Shown piece by piece: positions 25,001-38,600 of a DNA stretch of 64,000 bases. A program made the position numbers and the translations under genes. Position 1 is the stretch's first letter; every line of letters begins with the position of its first letter. The DNA lies in the NCBI RefSeq assembly GCF_008831285.2, contig NC_045141.1:1180001-1244000 (forward strand), read 5' to 3'. Origin of the DNA: Nymphaea colorata (lineage: Eukaryota; Streptophyta; Magnoliopsida; Nymphaeales; Nymphaeaceae). The notes beneath the pieces were generated by a model, which saw nothing but the letters and a program-made list of their open reading frames with translations, made no database searches and was not told the DNA's origin.

Positions 25001-28000
25001 GGATTGTATTTTATCCTAGTTCTATGGGTACATGTATAGTTCCCCTCACTTTTATCCTAATGCAAAGAAGAATCAAGCACACCTAATTCTTTATTGGTAC
25101 CCTATTGGAATCTAAAATTTAGATGTCATTCAAAGCTTAGACAATTTGAAAATATAACCTAGTCAAAGAGGGATAGGTCCCATCACGGTTGCCCCTTTTT
25201 TTAACATGCAAAACTTTACATCTCACTTGTAGACCATCAATTGAAAAAAATTTCTACTCACCTACACTATATTGCATGGGATATTCACAAGAGGCAGAAG
25301 ACAACCTGTCAGTATGAAATGAAGTCTGACCAGTCCTAAAGCTTTTACTAGTGGTAATCTGACCAATGAATACACCATATCGATCTAATGTTTAAGTATT
25401 TGAATATCATCAAGTTCCTGAATGCCTTAAAGTAGAAATGCAAGTTTGAAAGACTTGATTTTAGAAATATAATTGGACCATCAGATACTAGGTTTAATAA
25501 ATAAGAGAGATGGGAGGGAGATAGAGACAAAGATAACTTGTTCATTCCCCTATCATTCTAGATCCATGCAAACATTCCCAGCCTACATGATGCATGCACT
25601 TAGGATTCACATAATCATGATTTTGGTTTGTAAAGGTGAGATATATTGTTCGATCAATTAGGGTTAGGCTTCCAATTTGGTTCTAAAGAGCTAGGCCATG
25701 TCCCTAGTGTGATATTAAGTTCATTGATCCAAATCAAGTTCAAACAAGGATCCTTATTATCATCCAAGAAAAATTTGAAAATTTAATGACCCAAATCAAA
25801 TAAAGCTTCTAGTGTGATCTAGAGTTTACAAAATCCAAGGTTCAAGGATTTCTAATTGGTGGTTTTAGTATTCGGTCTTAGGTGGAGCACTAGAATGAGA
25901 CCTATTAGGGTTCTAGGTTTCCACTATATGGGATACCTTAGTATAATGTTGGTTAAGAACTAGGATATCTTCTCATGAAGGCTTCAATATCCGGTCATGA
26001 AGGATCTTAAAATTAGGGGGAGGTCGACCAAGGGTTTAAAATTCTAGGGTCTATCTTGGAACATAGTTGTAGGTTCTAAGATCAGACTCAGTGTTAACCT
26101 TAGAATAGACCTCATATTTAGGGTTTACCCTAGGGTTTGTCATGATGAATCATGTATTAGGATCCTTGAAAAATCAAAATTTCAAAATTTTGAATTTTTA
26201 AAATCATTTTAGAAAATATGGGTTCTAAAGTATTTTTGTTTAGATGTTAATAGAATTAGAGTTTTCTTATATCCTCGCTATTGTCAAGAGAACAATAATA
26301 CTGATCCTATTTGACTTAACTTCTAAATAAACTGTAATGTATGTTTCATGCATGTAGACAATAGTGTGTCATCAAAACTTGTGCATATTCATGCTTAAAT
26401 GTAAAACAATTATTAAGGAAATAAAACTATATGCATGATGGAAGATAAATTAGTAAAAACATGATACTAAAAAGAAGAATTAAACTGAAAAAAAAAGAAG
26501 AAAGGTGAAGGTATACCTAACCTCCACACACTAGCTAAGAGCAAGAAATTAAATTCTATACTAGATAAACTAGAAAACCAGCCTAGTATATAGGAACCAA
26601 ATGCAAACTATCCTAGACTGAGCAAGGAAAAAATAAATAAGAAAGCAAGAAGAAGAAAAACTAAGAAAATATGAAATAACAAAGAATTAAAGGAAGAAGA
26701 AAGAAACTACCTGAACCTGGTGACTTCGATGACTCAACCAAGTCTGAGTCAAAGTGCTTGGATTACCACTATTGCAACTTGAGCCAAGTCTCAATGTAGA
26801 CTATAAGAGTAAAAAAAATATTTTAACTAAAGCCCAGCTAAAGAAGCACTTAGTTGGAATATTTTCAATTTCTCATGTTGTAGAACAGCCTCAGCATTTG
26901 TGCCTTGAAGGGGAGAGGAATGACTCCTTTGATAGTGGTATGGAGAGAGAAAAAACATCTGCCCCAAAATCAGTACAAGACTAAATTTTATACATTGAAA
27001 ATAGTGTATTGTGTCAAACTTAGGTTAAAAAGTAAAAACTTGGTGAAATATCAAGTATTAAACCAATTTTTCAACCATATTTTTCATATTTCATGCATCT
27101 TCCTTCATGAAGAGTTCTAAAACTTGGAAACTGATCTGCACACCGAATTGAATAGTTCTACAAAGAGTGTCGAGCTCTACTGATGAAAATCTAAGGGAGA
27201 TTGAGATAAATATGTGGCATATATATTAGGAAATGAAGACATAGTGTGCATATAATGCACATGAAATTGGCACAAAAAAGGGGGTGTCTAGATCCAATGC
27301 ATCTTAACAATTGTTAGTGATCTAGATCTAGAGTGCAAAGATAGATCCTCCATATGATGTTTAATTTGGTTCAAAGATTTGAGTATAGAGCTCTAAAATG
27401 AATATTTGAATTTTAAAAGATGTAGATTACAGAACTAGAATGTGACATTGAGATTTGGATTAGATATTTTGACCTTTGAAATGTAGGTCATGTCCTAGAT
27501 AGATCAATTTGCTTCACACATGTTTGAACCAATTAGGTTCAGTTCAAGGTAGCTTAGGCTAGATCTAAACCTAAGGTTCAGCCTAGGTTTAGCCAAGCAT
27601 GGGCTGAGGATCTCATGCATGACATAGAGTTAGGTACATGAGGTATAGGACTCAGGTTCTCCAAAAATGACATATAATGTTTGTATAAAAAATGGTCAAT
27701 TTCGCCCTTTGCATAAAAACCCATTTCTAACAGTTATGTGGGCAATCTAACTATATTTGGCATGGACAAGAATTAAATCCTATTATGTTTGAAATTTTAG
27801 ATCAAAATTCTATGTATTGCCCCCAAAATCTACATTTTTCCAAAACCATGGGTCCTAAAAAAGTTCATTATGCAGATAACACGAAGGGCAAATTAGGAAA
27901 ACACTATTATGGTAATCTCAGCTCTAATTCAAGTTGAGAATATTCTAATGAGCTATATCTGATCTCATACCAATGGAAGAAACAAAAAAAAATCTTATCA

Positions 28001-29082
28001 TATCCAACTAGGATTGAGCTCAAAAGATGAGTATCCCACTTCCAGTTCACCGGAGCAGCTACGAGTTCATTCATTCATTGATTTTGGTTCCCAAGGCCAT
28101 CTTGACACCCCACATCTATTATGGCCTCAATCATGAAATGACACTTGCCCCTACTTGTTGTTGACATTTTTGGAAAAAAAATGCTGCTGCGACTCTATTT
28201 TGGAAAAAAATGAACACTTTGATCTCTTGTTTCAAAGAAATAAATGGCTGATGAGGCATGGAAAAAGAACATTCTATATCTGATCTCGAAATCCTCATAA
28301 AGCACTTCTTCTGGTCCTAATGGGAGAATAATGCTAATCCATGTTCCACATGACCAAAGAAACATCATTTTTTAGTTCTAACTTGGTTGTTCAGGAGAGA
28401 TTCTTTATCGATTAGAGGCACTATAAAGACCTTTGCCAATTGCACTTGTCTTTTTTTTTTTGGTGAAGACTGTTACCTTTATGGTTGGGATGACATAAAA
28501 AATAGCTGTTTTGGAGTTCAAAAGATTTGTAAATGACATGTTTGAAATTAGGCAAAGATTATTAAATTTTTAAAACTATAATTGCACTCAAATTGTGGAA
28601 GAATTAACTAAAATTGACTTAGGGGAAGTTAGATATGCATATGATAAACATGATCCTAGCCTGGTTTGAGCTGTTCTGGTTGTGCTCAAATTGAGCTCAA
28701 ATCCTACCAAGTTAGAGTAAGAGTGACCTAGTGCAAACAAACAACTCAACCTATAATTGAAATATGGTTTCAGCAAATCAAAATCACTTAGTTCTAAGTT
28801 TTTAGGTCCCACTGAGGTGAACTTAACTTGATCTTTGCATGGCCTATTGATATCATGGTCAGGTAAATATGGCAACTTCATGAACTAATTTGGGCTAGAG
28901 TGAGCTAAGGTTTACTAGGTCAAGGGCTTGGTGAGCTGACCTTAATGGCTCTTAACGATTTGTAAAGTTGAGCACTCTAATTGAGCTTGTTCCAGACAAT
29001 TCTCAAGGTTCCTAGTATTTTCAAAAGTTTGAGCAAAGAGGTCATTTGGTAGGCTCACAACAACCTTGCAAGATCTAGCTTT
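22097..29082. other. Long non-coding AT-rich stretch
   Basis: About 7 kb without a recognisable gene or coding remnant. Open frames are under 100 codons and unsupported. Some segments (23.9-24.7 and 25.9-26.2 kb) have the GGTCAA/TTTGGAT-rich style of the repeat copies at 2.7 and 8.4 kb. Confidence 0.45.
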
Positions 29083-29087
29083 CATAA

Positions 29088-29326
29088 TGATAGTGTCTTG
29101 ACTATCAAAGTTCGGTTAACACTCACACACACTACTAAACCCTTCCCCAAATTAGGGTTAGTCATCAATCAAGCTTTTCATTCGATAAAACTGGGGTTCA
29201 CTAGCCCCTGCAATACTTATAGGTGAGTACATGTAAATGGATCTAGCAGTTATTATATCAAACCCGATCTGCCATTCTATAAGTCTAATGATTTCTTACA
29301 AGTATACCCTTGATTACCATCAATCA
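29088..29326 (-). repeat. 3' LTR of the 29-34 kb Gypsy element
   Basis: 239 bp. On the element's strand it begins TGATTG and ends CTATCA. It aligns throughout with 33588-33821, with numerous substitutions and small indels, which indicates an old insertion. Confidence 0.92.
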
Positions 29327-29337
29327 CACTCCCCTCT
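29327..29337 (-). other. Polypurine tract
   Basis: The minus strand reads AGAGGGGAGTG directly before the 3' LTR start TGATTG, the expected place for the plus-strand primer. Confidence 0.8.
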
Positions 29338-29419
29338 ATTTACAACTTATCCTCAAGGTGAGAAGCTAGGGAAACAACAACCTTGAATCAATGAGGAGTC
29401 TTCCCAAATAGGTGCAGGA

Positions 29420-30480
29420 GCTGCTTCCCCTTGCCATTACACTAACCATGAGGTTGAAGAGTAGCCACTTTTGCCCATTGATCTCTACTGCAATACTCTA
29501 AAAGGAGAGACATTTTCTTGTGCTGGGCTATAGGTGGAAGTTGAATATGAGGAGGAGCAGGTTTATGGCATGGTTTGAGCCTTGAAACATGAAAGACTGA
29601 GCACATTGAGCTGTTTTTTGGCAGCAGCAATTTGTAGGCTACTTGGCCTATCTTCTCTATGATTTTATAAGGGCCTGAAGATATGGTGAAAAGTTTTGTA
29701 CTCCAAATGATCTGCTTTGTATTTTTCCTTTTGGAAAATTCTTCAAGTAAACCATATCATCAATATTATACTGCAAGTCCCTTCTCTTCTTGCATGTTTC
29801 TATTTCATTGGGTTTAAAGCTTCTACAATCCAATCATTTATGATTTCCAATACTCAGTCTCGGCTGACTAACTGATTGTATGTATCATCTAACTAATCAG
29901 TTTGAGGCTGGAATTGACACAGGCTAAGACATGGTCATCTATAGATGATTTCAAAAGAAGAAAACTTTGTAGATGACTATGTAGCTCTGTTTTATAGGAC
30001 TATTCAGCCTAGGATAGGTACTAGTACAATTGTGAGGCTGATTCTCTACATAGTACTGTAGGTAAGTCTCGAAAATTCTAATTGTAACCTCTATCTCATT
30101 TGTTTGTAGATGATAGGCTGTGTGAGTTTAAGATTGGTTCCTTGAAGCTTGAAATAGTTTTGTCAAAATTAACTGGGAAATAGGGGATCCCTGTCACTGA
30201 CTATTGTTTTGAGCATTCCATAGAGCTCGCTTGCATTTTCTTGGAAGGCTCGAGTTGCTTCCTTGATTGTGTACAAGTAGGATAGGGCAATGAAATGGGC
30301 ATATTTGACAATTTGTCAATCAAAACCAAGATGACAAATTTAACTTTGGATTTTGGAAGTCCTTCAAGTGAGATATCTTCCCAGATGCAGAAAGGAATTG
30401 GCAGAGGTTGTAGTAGGCTAATATGCTTGAATGTTTCATACTTATATTGTTGGCATGTGAAACAACCTTTGACGTACTCT
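29420..30480 (-). pseudogene. Gypsy integrase and chromodomain remnant
   Basis: Around 30390-30290 the minus strand reads IWEDISLEGLPKSK, then LIDKLSKYAHFIALS. The family pattern is ISMDFIEGLPKS, so the three residues including the first catalytic Asp are missing. The second Asp region (IVSDRDPLF) is readable near 30190. At 29630-29442 the tail gives [19 protein letters not shown], and near 29440-29380 a chromodomain remnant WQGEAAPAPIWED follows a stop. Confidence 0.8.
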
Positions 30481-30950
30481 CGTATTGTTTATTTCATGCC
30501 TGGCCAATAGAAGGTACGTCTGACTCACTAGTAGGTCCCCTTCCACTGTATGGTGAAACTGAAACAGTGGTTATCCCATGAGATTAGATTGGGGGGTACA
30601 AAAATTCTATCATGATAGTACAAATAAAGAACCCTACAATCATACCTATAAGTGTAGACTACATTGGAGTCCAGTCACCTTCTAATTTCCTGCTATTGAT
30701 GATGTTTGGTGCTCTTTTTCTAACTCCTTTAAGAAGTCAATTGTGGTTTGAACCAGTGTACATAGCTATGCTAAACCTAAGTACTCATCCACCTAATTTT
30801 CCATGCTACGGGAAAGTCCATTGGCCACTAGATTTTCAGTAACTTTTTTATAGTGGACATCAAATTCTATCCTAGCAATCTAAGAAATCATTTTTGCTGG
30901 GTGGGGACTAGGACATTTTGCTATACATATTAATGCAAGTTGTATGTTCA

Positions 30951-32322
30951 TTATACACCAAAAAATTTGCTTTCTAGGCGGTAATGCCTCCATTTTTGAA
31001 CTGCCATGACTAATGCAATTAATTCCCTTTCGTAGGCTAACTTACCTTTGAATTTTTTTCTCATCATTTTGCTGAAGTATGCTGTGGGATGTCCATCTTG
31101 AGTTGGAATTGGCTTCATCACAAGATATGTTGCATCGGTCTCTATAGTGAACTGCTTGCTAAAATCAGGCAGGGCTAATTCAAAGGCTGTGGTTATAGCT
31201 TCTTTCAATTGTGCAAAGACTTGTAGCTTGACTGCATCCTATTCCCATTTGTTTCTCTTGATCATATCAATCAAGGGAGCCACTATTCTCCTGAAATCAT
31301 TCACAAATCTTATATAATATCCTTCCAATATGAGAAAGTTCCTCATCCTTTTAACATGGATAGGAGGTTGCCAATTCTTTATGGCATCTTCCTTATCAAT
31401 CTCTATAAATGCCCATGTACAAGTAATTGTATGACCCAAATAGGTGACATGGGACATGCCAAAGTCACATTTAGAAGTCGTTGCCTAAAGCTTGTGGAGT
31501 CTTAGCAATTGCAGCACACTACTAACATGTTTGTGGTGCAGTTCTTCACTTATGCTGTAAATGAGTATATCATCAAAAAATACAAAAATATTTTTGCACA
31601 AGTATGGGTGGAATATTTGGCTCATTAGGGCATAAAATGTAGTGGGAGCATTGGTAAGGCCAAAGGGCATTACTCTAAACTCATAATGACGTTCATGAGC
31701 CTGAAATGCTTTTTTGGAGCATCCTTAGGGTCAATGCTACTCTGATGGTGACTTGATCTCAAGTCTAGCTTGGTGAAAATTGCTACCCCAAAGACTTCAT
31801 CCAAAAGCTTCTTTGATAGGAATGAGGTACCGATTAAGAGATTCTTAATCGTTATAACATTCATTGCCTTGTAGTCTACATAGAAACACGACATGTTGTC
31901 CTTTTTTTTCACTAGAAGGGTTGGGGATTAATAAGACTCTTGTTGGGTGTTATTACTCCCCCTTTAGCATTTCGCCTACTAACCTTTCAATTTCTCCTAT
32001 ATTGATAAGGTCTGAGTTTGATATGAGAGATGCTCTGTTCCACCTCTATTTTATGATCTAGTGCCCTAGCTGGTGGTAGCCCTTTTGGTTTTTGAAACAC
32101 ATCGGAATATTCAAATAAAACTGGCCTCAGTCCTTTTGAACAAGGACTTCCAATGCCTAGGTTTGATCCTCCCTGTGGTTTTTTGTCATCAGAAAAATAT
32201 GCATGCCTCTGCCTTCCTTCTCCCTCTTGAAACTTCATTGTCATGTTTTTGAAGTCCATACCACCTTGCCCAATCGTCTTAACCATTGGATTCCCCATAC
32301 TAAATATGTACCCCATTGCCAA
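30951..32322 (-). pseudogene. Gypsy protease-RT-RNase H remnant
   Basis: Reading down the minus strand: the pre-RT linker FEYSDVFQKPKGLPPARALD (32322-31987), RT palm VDYKAMN and FTKLDLRSSHHQ (31912-31670), [16 protein letters not shown] with the catalytic FVFFDDILIYS (31670-31485), connection VTYLGHTITC (31457-31239) and RNase H FTIETDATYLVM and KLAYERELIALVMAVQKWRH (31208-30951). Each piece is in a different frame or separated by stops. Confidence 0.88.
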
Positions 32323-32643
32323 TGGATATAGTTCCCCTTTTTAAATGGTAGTCCTATATTTCTATCATTTCTTTGGGCATTTTCCTTGGCAAGTCAGCAA
32401 GGTGTCATTGCTCACTGCTACTCAAAACTTAGTATGTTTAACAACACAACAACAACAATCCTTCGCAATCCTATCACATATGAAATGATGTGTGAATCCA
32501 GTGTCCACCAAGATACTGACCCTTCGTCCCTTGATTTTGCCTTCCAATCACATCAGATTAAGTGCATTATTTTATATTAAAGCATGAAAGGATATCTCTA
32601 GAGTAGCATTTATGCCATGCTCTTCATCGACTACAAAGTCCTC

Positions 32644-33436
32644 TTATACTGGCTTCTCCACTGTGATGTTTGCCTTCTCGTCTACCAAATACATATATAG
32701 TTTCTTGCATACATGACTTAGTCCCCACTTTTCTTCACATTGAAAGCATAATCCGTTCTTCCTCCTATCCTGAATCTGATCTGGACTGAGGCACATCACC
32801 AAGAAAGTTTGACTATCCTTACTATTCAAGATAGAGGAGTTCACCCATCTCCTTCGCAAGAACTGTTGACCTTCCATACACATCTCTGGGCATTTCCAAT
32901 TCATGCATAGGTCTTCTCCATCTCTTCAATTTCTCATTTACAACTCTAGCTAATTTGAAGCTCTCCAATAGGGTCTAAAGGTGTGCATCTTGAACCTCTC
33001 AGGGCTTGCGTGAAGGTCCTCCAATCTGGTTTGCGCTATTGGGTTACTAGCCACTGATACCATCGAATGGCCACTTCCTCCAAATGAATCACTACCAGCC
33101 CTACCTTTTGATCAGTGGATACATTTTGGTAGTCAAAAAAGTGCTCTGCCTTGAATACCCAAGTCATCGGATCGTTTGAAAAATCAACCTAGGGCAATTT
33201 GGTGTAGCCAATTCCTTCCCAAGATGTTTCATTTTTTTTTTTTTTTGGGTTGGGGGGGGGGGATACCTAGATTTCTTGTGTGATGAAAGGTTGTTGGGGT
33301 GCATAGGTTGAAACCTTCTCCAATGGAAGCATCCTGACTCCCATTGGCATTCCCTGGCCCATTCATCTTTGACATGGCCCACCAACTCCCTCGGTACAGC
33401 TGTCATGGTTTGGTTCTCTACAACTAGCATTTGCAT
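32644..33436 (-). pseudogene. Gypsy gag remnant with zinc knuckle
   Basis: Two open pieces lie at 33436-33164 and 32904-32644. The second holds KNGLCFQCEEKWGLSHVCKK, a chromovirus-style knuckle. A run of 18 T followed by a G run (about 33231-33261) interrupts the first piece. The rest of gag is shifted and unreadable. Confidence 0.7.
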
Positions 33437-33567
33437 CCACTATGTGACATTTGTCAATTGCTGGCCCAACTCCCCCCCACATTCTTCTCCATCAACTCCC
33501 TTCTATTAGAAATCACCCTATGCTTGTCCTATGCTTATTTACACATGCTATCCAACGCTGCCAGGGT

Positions 33568-33585
33568 CACCATGCTTTGATACCA
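33568..33585 (-). other. Primer-binding site, initiator tRNA-Met
   Basis: Two bases inside the 5' LTR the minus strand reads TGGTATCAAAGCATGG, close to the plant initiator-tRNA-Met site TGGTATCAGAGC. It primes minus-strand DNA synthesis in this class of elements. Confidence 0.85.
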
Positions 33586-33587
33586 GT

Positions 33588-33821
33588 TGATGGTCTCTCG
33601 ATTATCAAAGTTAGGTTAACAGTGACGCACACTGCTAAACCCTTCCCGAAATTGGGGTTAATCCTTAATCAAGCTTTTCATTTGATAAAACTAAGGTTCA
33701 TAGCTCCTACGATACTTATAGGTAAGTACACGTAAGCGAGTCTAGCAGTTACTATATTAGACCCAATGTGTTATTCTATAAGCCTCATGATTTCCTGCAA
33801 GTATACCCTTGGTTACAATTA
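33588..33821 (-). repeat. 5' LTR of the 29-34 kb Gypsy element
   Basis: 234 bp. The first dinucleotide on the element's strand has mutated from TG to TA (TAATTG); it ends CCATCA. The CATAA target duplication follows at 33822-33826. Confidence 0.92.
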
Positions 33822-33826
33822 CATAA

Positions 33827-35289
33827 GCTTTAGGTGTTGGACATCTAAATGGAATAGGCCTGGTTCTGAATTAGGCACAAGGCCACCACGTTTGGAATAA
33901 CTTTTGCAGTCAGTTCAAAAACAACATAGCTAGGAGTAAAATAGTAGTCTAACTAAGCAAAAAATTTCTAGTGTTTATAACATCACTACATAAATGACAA
34001 TTATTCAAATAAATCTCTAGAGATGTGATTATAAGTTAATCTCATTGAAAGACCTATAGTTGTGCAAATGAAAAATGATAAGTGGTCATACAAATGGACC
34101 AACTGTGTCGCAGACATAATCATTTATTAAGGTTTTCAAGGAATTGCACCTACTCCATATGCAAGCTGCTCTAGAAATATCACTAGAGCATTCTTCATCT
34201 TCCATGTACACATGTTTCATTGTTCTTTTTCATTGTCTCGATTTTTTTTTTTTATATTCTTGCCCTTTGAATTGGCCTCCTACAGAATGCTCTAACATTC
34301 ATTCCAAAGACGAATGAATTTTCCTTTTTGGCATCATTTTCTCCAAAGGGCAACCTTTTTTTCCTCGAAGTACAACACTTCCCACTTGGCGGAGGTGCTT
34401 GCATGGTGAATGAAGCATAATGGCCATAAACTATGCTAGGACCTTTGCTCTTAGAGCTACATCTCAAAATCTATTGCATAAAACAAATGCTTAGTGACCA
34501 CCAGGCTGTTAGACTTTGCGTGGCAAAGCCCTATGCTACTCTAGCCCTGTGCCTTTGTTTAGTAAGTCACAGGTATAAAGGCCAAATAAAAGGTTGCTTA
34601 TGTGGTTGGCAACTCAACTACAGCTTCTGCTCCTTAACATAGTTTCAACCTCTTTTATGTGATGTTTGGTACGAAGTTCGTCTTCTGTCACGTGCGACAA
34701 TTGGCTTGGAATTTAGAAGTTGCCAAAGTGGCACGGTTTTCTCTTGCATTAAATTGTGGGGGTGGGTGGACAATCGAATGTGGCATCAAACACCTTACTC
34801 CCCTAGCTGCTTCTTCTTTTCTTCCACATTGGCACTTGCCCTACACTTTTGGATATGGAAGATACCACTCATGAAGTATCGTATCATTTGCCACAATTTG
34901 AGACAATCTGCCACCAATGGTAGTTACCATCAATAATGTCCATATCTTTTATCTTCTTCAATGGTTTTAAAGCATTTGTATTTTTTTTTTCTTCTTCTAT
35001 CTAGCTTGAGGATGCATCATCATCTCTTTTGCTCTCCTTAGCTCCACTATGTCGAGGCGCCGATTGCAAAATCAACATCGATTTGTGCAATCTCACCAAG
35101 TTATGGGTGGAAAAAGAAATTCTTCTTCATTGGTTTGGTCAGAAATGTCAACATGTTGCTCCAAAACAATAGATGAGAAATGTAAGGGTTGGGAAGGATA
35201 GATTTATCTTTCCACAATTTGGCATAAGAAAGACACCCCAATTTTAGATGTGGGACCACATGTGCCAAACAGGCATACTTGTCCATCAA
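33827..35289. other. No gene recognised upstream of AUG1
   Basis: Several overlapping open frames of 60-76 codons on both strands at 34252-34936 and 35101-35289; none resembles a known protein. Confidence 0.45.
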
Positions 35290-35681
35290 TTTTAGGGGTC
35301 TTTAGGGTCTGTTTGATAAGGAAAACATTGTATAATTATTGTAGAATATAGCTTCATGCTCAGGGCAGATTCATGTAACATATTAAAAAATGTTTTATGA
35401 ATCTATTAAGGTACCGCACATGATACCCCAACGTAGGGTCTTAGACACCGGTCCCATCATGCACTTCATTTCGTGGGAAGTCTTGCTTCTTAAATTCTTT
35501 TGATATTTTGTGCACGTGGGTCGTGCACAAAACTGGGCGTCAGTACGGACTTGGGCGTCTTGAATTTCAAATTACCCCATTGTGACCTCAACTGGGAGGA
35601 CTCCCCGGCAGTCCCGACCCATGCTCTTGATCGGATTTCGCTGGTGTTCTTGTCCACGCGCGACCGAAGACACAAAGGGGG
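35290..35681 (+). promoter_or_regulatory. AUG1 upstream region with G-box
   Basis: This stretch lies directly before the AUG1 start codon. A CACGTG G-box core sits at 35513-35518, and GTGCAC occurs on both sides of it (35510-35515 and 35523-35528). AT-rich sequence near 35330 could hold a TATA-like element, but no transcription start can be read from sequence alone. GC content rises sharply from about 35580 into exon 1. Whether the G-box matters is inference. Confidence 0.3.
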
Positions 35682-38600
35682 ATGAGGGATCACGCCTCGC
35701 TGTCCAATCCGGCGGCCTCCGGCGAAGGATCGCGGGTCGCCGATCTGAAGGCGTGGATCGCCGCGCAGTTCGAGGTAGCGGGAAAAGATGCCCCGGCATT
35801 CGAGCTGACGCCGGCAAGTGCTTCTCACCTGCAGGCCATCGCGACCGCCTCGCAGGCCCGAACTCGCTCTACCACCATTGTCGCCGCTGACTTCCGCCAG
35901 AAGGCTGCCGAGTATCGCTCTCAAGGTGAGGGTTTCCCTTCTTTCTGGAAATGCTTGCCATCATTTCCTTCGGCGCAAGTCGTTCTTTCCCTTTCCCTTT
36001 CCCTTTTGTTTGTGTATGATTTCGTTTTTTATTTGCAAGGATTTCGTATCTGATGGTGTTTGTGTAGAATATGTGATAGATTGTCGTTATAATCATTTCA
36101 GAGGAAGTTGTTACTGTTGCCTTTGAGTTTGGAGAAATAACGTGTTTTTGACTGCTTACATCTGATGCAGTAGGAAAATACAGAGCATAGAGATTTGAGA
36201 AACAGTAATAAAATAATTTAGAACCTAGGCAATGAATGGGTAATCAGTTCAGTGATGAAACGAATATGTCGATTCTAGGTGGTCAATATGGCTCATCCAC
36301 TGTGCATGTGCAAAGCGAAGCTTGTAATATTGTTGAACCATTGCGGCTATCGAGTTGAATCTGCATAAATCGTAATCAAGGAGATTCAGTTTTATGTGAA
36401 GCCTTCGCCCATGATGCCTACGCTTACTATGCTGCTAGAACCATTAATGTCCTTCACAGGGTTCGTAGTTATATTCATTTTGATTTTTTTTTGGTATTTC
36501 TTTTGTTTGTATGTGTGGCGCATTAGAAACTTGTCAAACTGTTGAACCATTGCCGCTATTGGGTTAGGTTGGTTTCATTTAGCAAGGTTGTATTCATATG
36601 CTGGCACTGTTACTAGTTATAGCATCTTTAAATCTTTCTTTCGATCCCATTGCTTTTTGTCGATGTTAAAGAGTGAAGTTTTCATTGTATGTCTCAATTG
36701 ACTTCTTCAAGAACTGGACTGTAGTATTGATGTTTATTGCATTTGATTTGTATTTTACAATGGTAAGAAAAGATTGGGCAGCTCCATAACTGAAGAAGAA
36801 GTGACCAAGAAAAGGTAATGGTTAACAATTTTAGTGGAGGTGGGAATGTAAATGTTTCTCCACTGGTTTAGGATTTACCAAATTAAAGCCATCTAGATAT
36901 TCAGTTTTTTGGTTATTTAAGTTTTGAATGCTGCTAGGATCTGCAGCAGCCCAGTTGTTGTTCTAATGATGTTTCTGACAAAATGGAAACAGAAAATTCA
37001 TTTATTCAACTATTCACAGAAGTTGTCCTGCTTCGCTTCTGCTATCCATATTTTTCATGCATGTTAACCAATTATGAGGAAAGATGAGCTAAATATTTGG
37101 AGATTGAAGCTTATCCTCTCCAGTTTTCTTATATTTTTCATCGAGCACTTTTGTAAGTTTTCAAAGGAAACAAGTATGCTTTTAGCACTGGTTTCATAGG
37201 TGAATAAAGTATGTTTGTTTACCTTTTGCAGCTGCACGAATAAGAGAAATTCTAGAAAGTGTAGGCTTGGCGCGTGAGAATCTGTCAGCAAGTGCTGTGG
37301 CATCTGCCCAGGTTCTTGCAAATGTTGCAAATCTGTTAAACACAAGGGACACTGAGATGAGTAGGCAAGTATTGTTTTCTGAGAGGAATCCTCCACTGTT
37401 GGTATTCATTTGATAACTCAAAGCTGAACTTTTGTATAATGTTTAGCTTTCTTGTAGCAATGGCAGATATCTCACTAAGGAAAACTGACGTAGAAGAGAA
37501 AAGATCCAAAGTTCAAAAAGAGTCTAAAGTTCTTCTTGAATACACAAGAAAGGCCATTGCAAGGCTGACTTATTTGAAAAGGTTAGGATGCAGTACAACC
37601 ACTCTTTGTTTCAGGTTATGGTTTTGGAATTTTGAAATATAATATATCTGGCTGCACAATTATGATCTGTCATCTGCCAGTCTAAGGTCCTTTTTGTGGC
37701 TTATTTTAGATTGTCTAGTTCTGTTCGCAGTATGTCCTTTATTTTTTGTTTTTGTTGAGAAGCGCAACATAAGTTTAATTTGGTACCATGGTGCCAACAA
37801 TTGATGTGATGAGGTTATTGTGAAGGTGTATTTTTTCCTATGTCTACTTTAAATTTGGTTATTCAACTGACCAGCATAACTAGATATCAGTTCAGGGAAT
37901 TTCGCCTCTTATATGGTCAAAATTTTTTAGACCAAGCTGATGACCACCAAATTTGATGTTTGTGGAGAATTGCTTTACAGAAATATCAAAAAGGATCTTC
38001 AATTTTAGCTTTGCCCTGGGTCACAGGAAGTACAAGCAAGTATGCGTGCATGTAGCCCCTGCAGAACATGCATATCTGTGCATGTACATGAATCAATTGT
38101 TCATGTTTTCTTTCTCTAGTAGCCAACCTATAGTGTACCCTGTGGAGGCTTCAAAACAAAGATCTATCCACTAAGACACTGCTACCTTGTCATGCTAGTT
38201 ACCACTTATTACCTATTCTCAGTGAATTGGACGCAAACAGTAAAATCACTTAAAGATCTGATGCTACATGAGTAATGAAGACAGTGACCGACAAGGCCAG
38301 TTGATTTCAAATTTACAGTATTGGGATGATTGGTTTACAACAGAGGTAAGAAATATGCTTCTCTTAGGCATTAACATGTTTCTTTTTGAAATAGAACGCT
38401 TGCACAGTTGGAGGATGACATGGCTGGCTGTGATAATCAAATGCGACATTGGCAGACAAACTTGTCAATAATGGTCTCCAAGGAACGACAGTATATGCAA
38501 CAACATACTAATTGTAAGGTAAATTTCCTTACCAAACATATTATTGTTTTTCCAACTTGCTATTCACACCAACTTTTGATTGCGGATTCTGTGAACAATG

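Larger units (their letters stand above)
29088..33821 (-). mobile_element. Ty3/Gypsy chromovirus-like LTR retrotransposon, complete but dead
   Basis: A 4734-bp element delimited by a perfect 5-bp target duplication CATAA (29083-29087 and 33822-33826), with LTRs at 29088-29326 and 33588-33821. A primer-binding site for initiator tRNA-Met lies inside the right LTR and a polypurine tract inside the left LTR, fixing minus orientation. The order gag, RT, RNase H, integrase, chromodomain remnant identifies Ty3/Gypsy. The gag knuckle style (LCFQCEEKWGLSHVCK) and a WQG...WED chromodomain remnant at the 3' end suggest a chromovirus. All frames are interrupted. Confidence 0.93.

Noticed and set aside
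35490-36126. Other frames overlapping AUG1 exon 1
   Set aside because: Shadows of the conserved AUG1 frame in GC-rich sequence.
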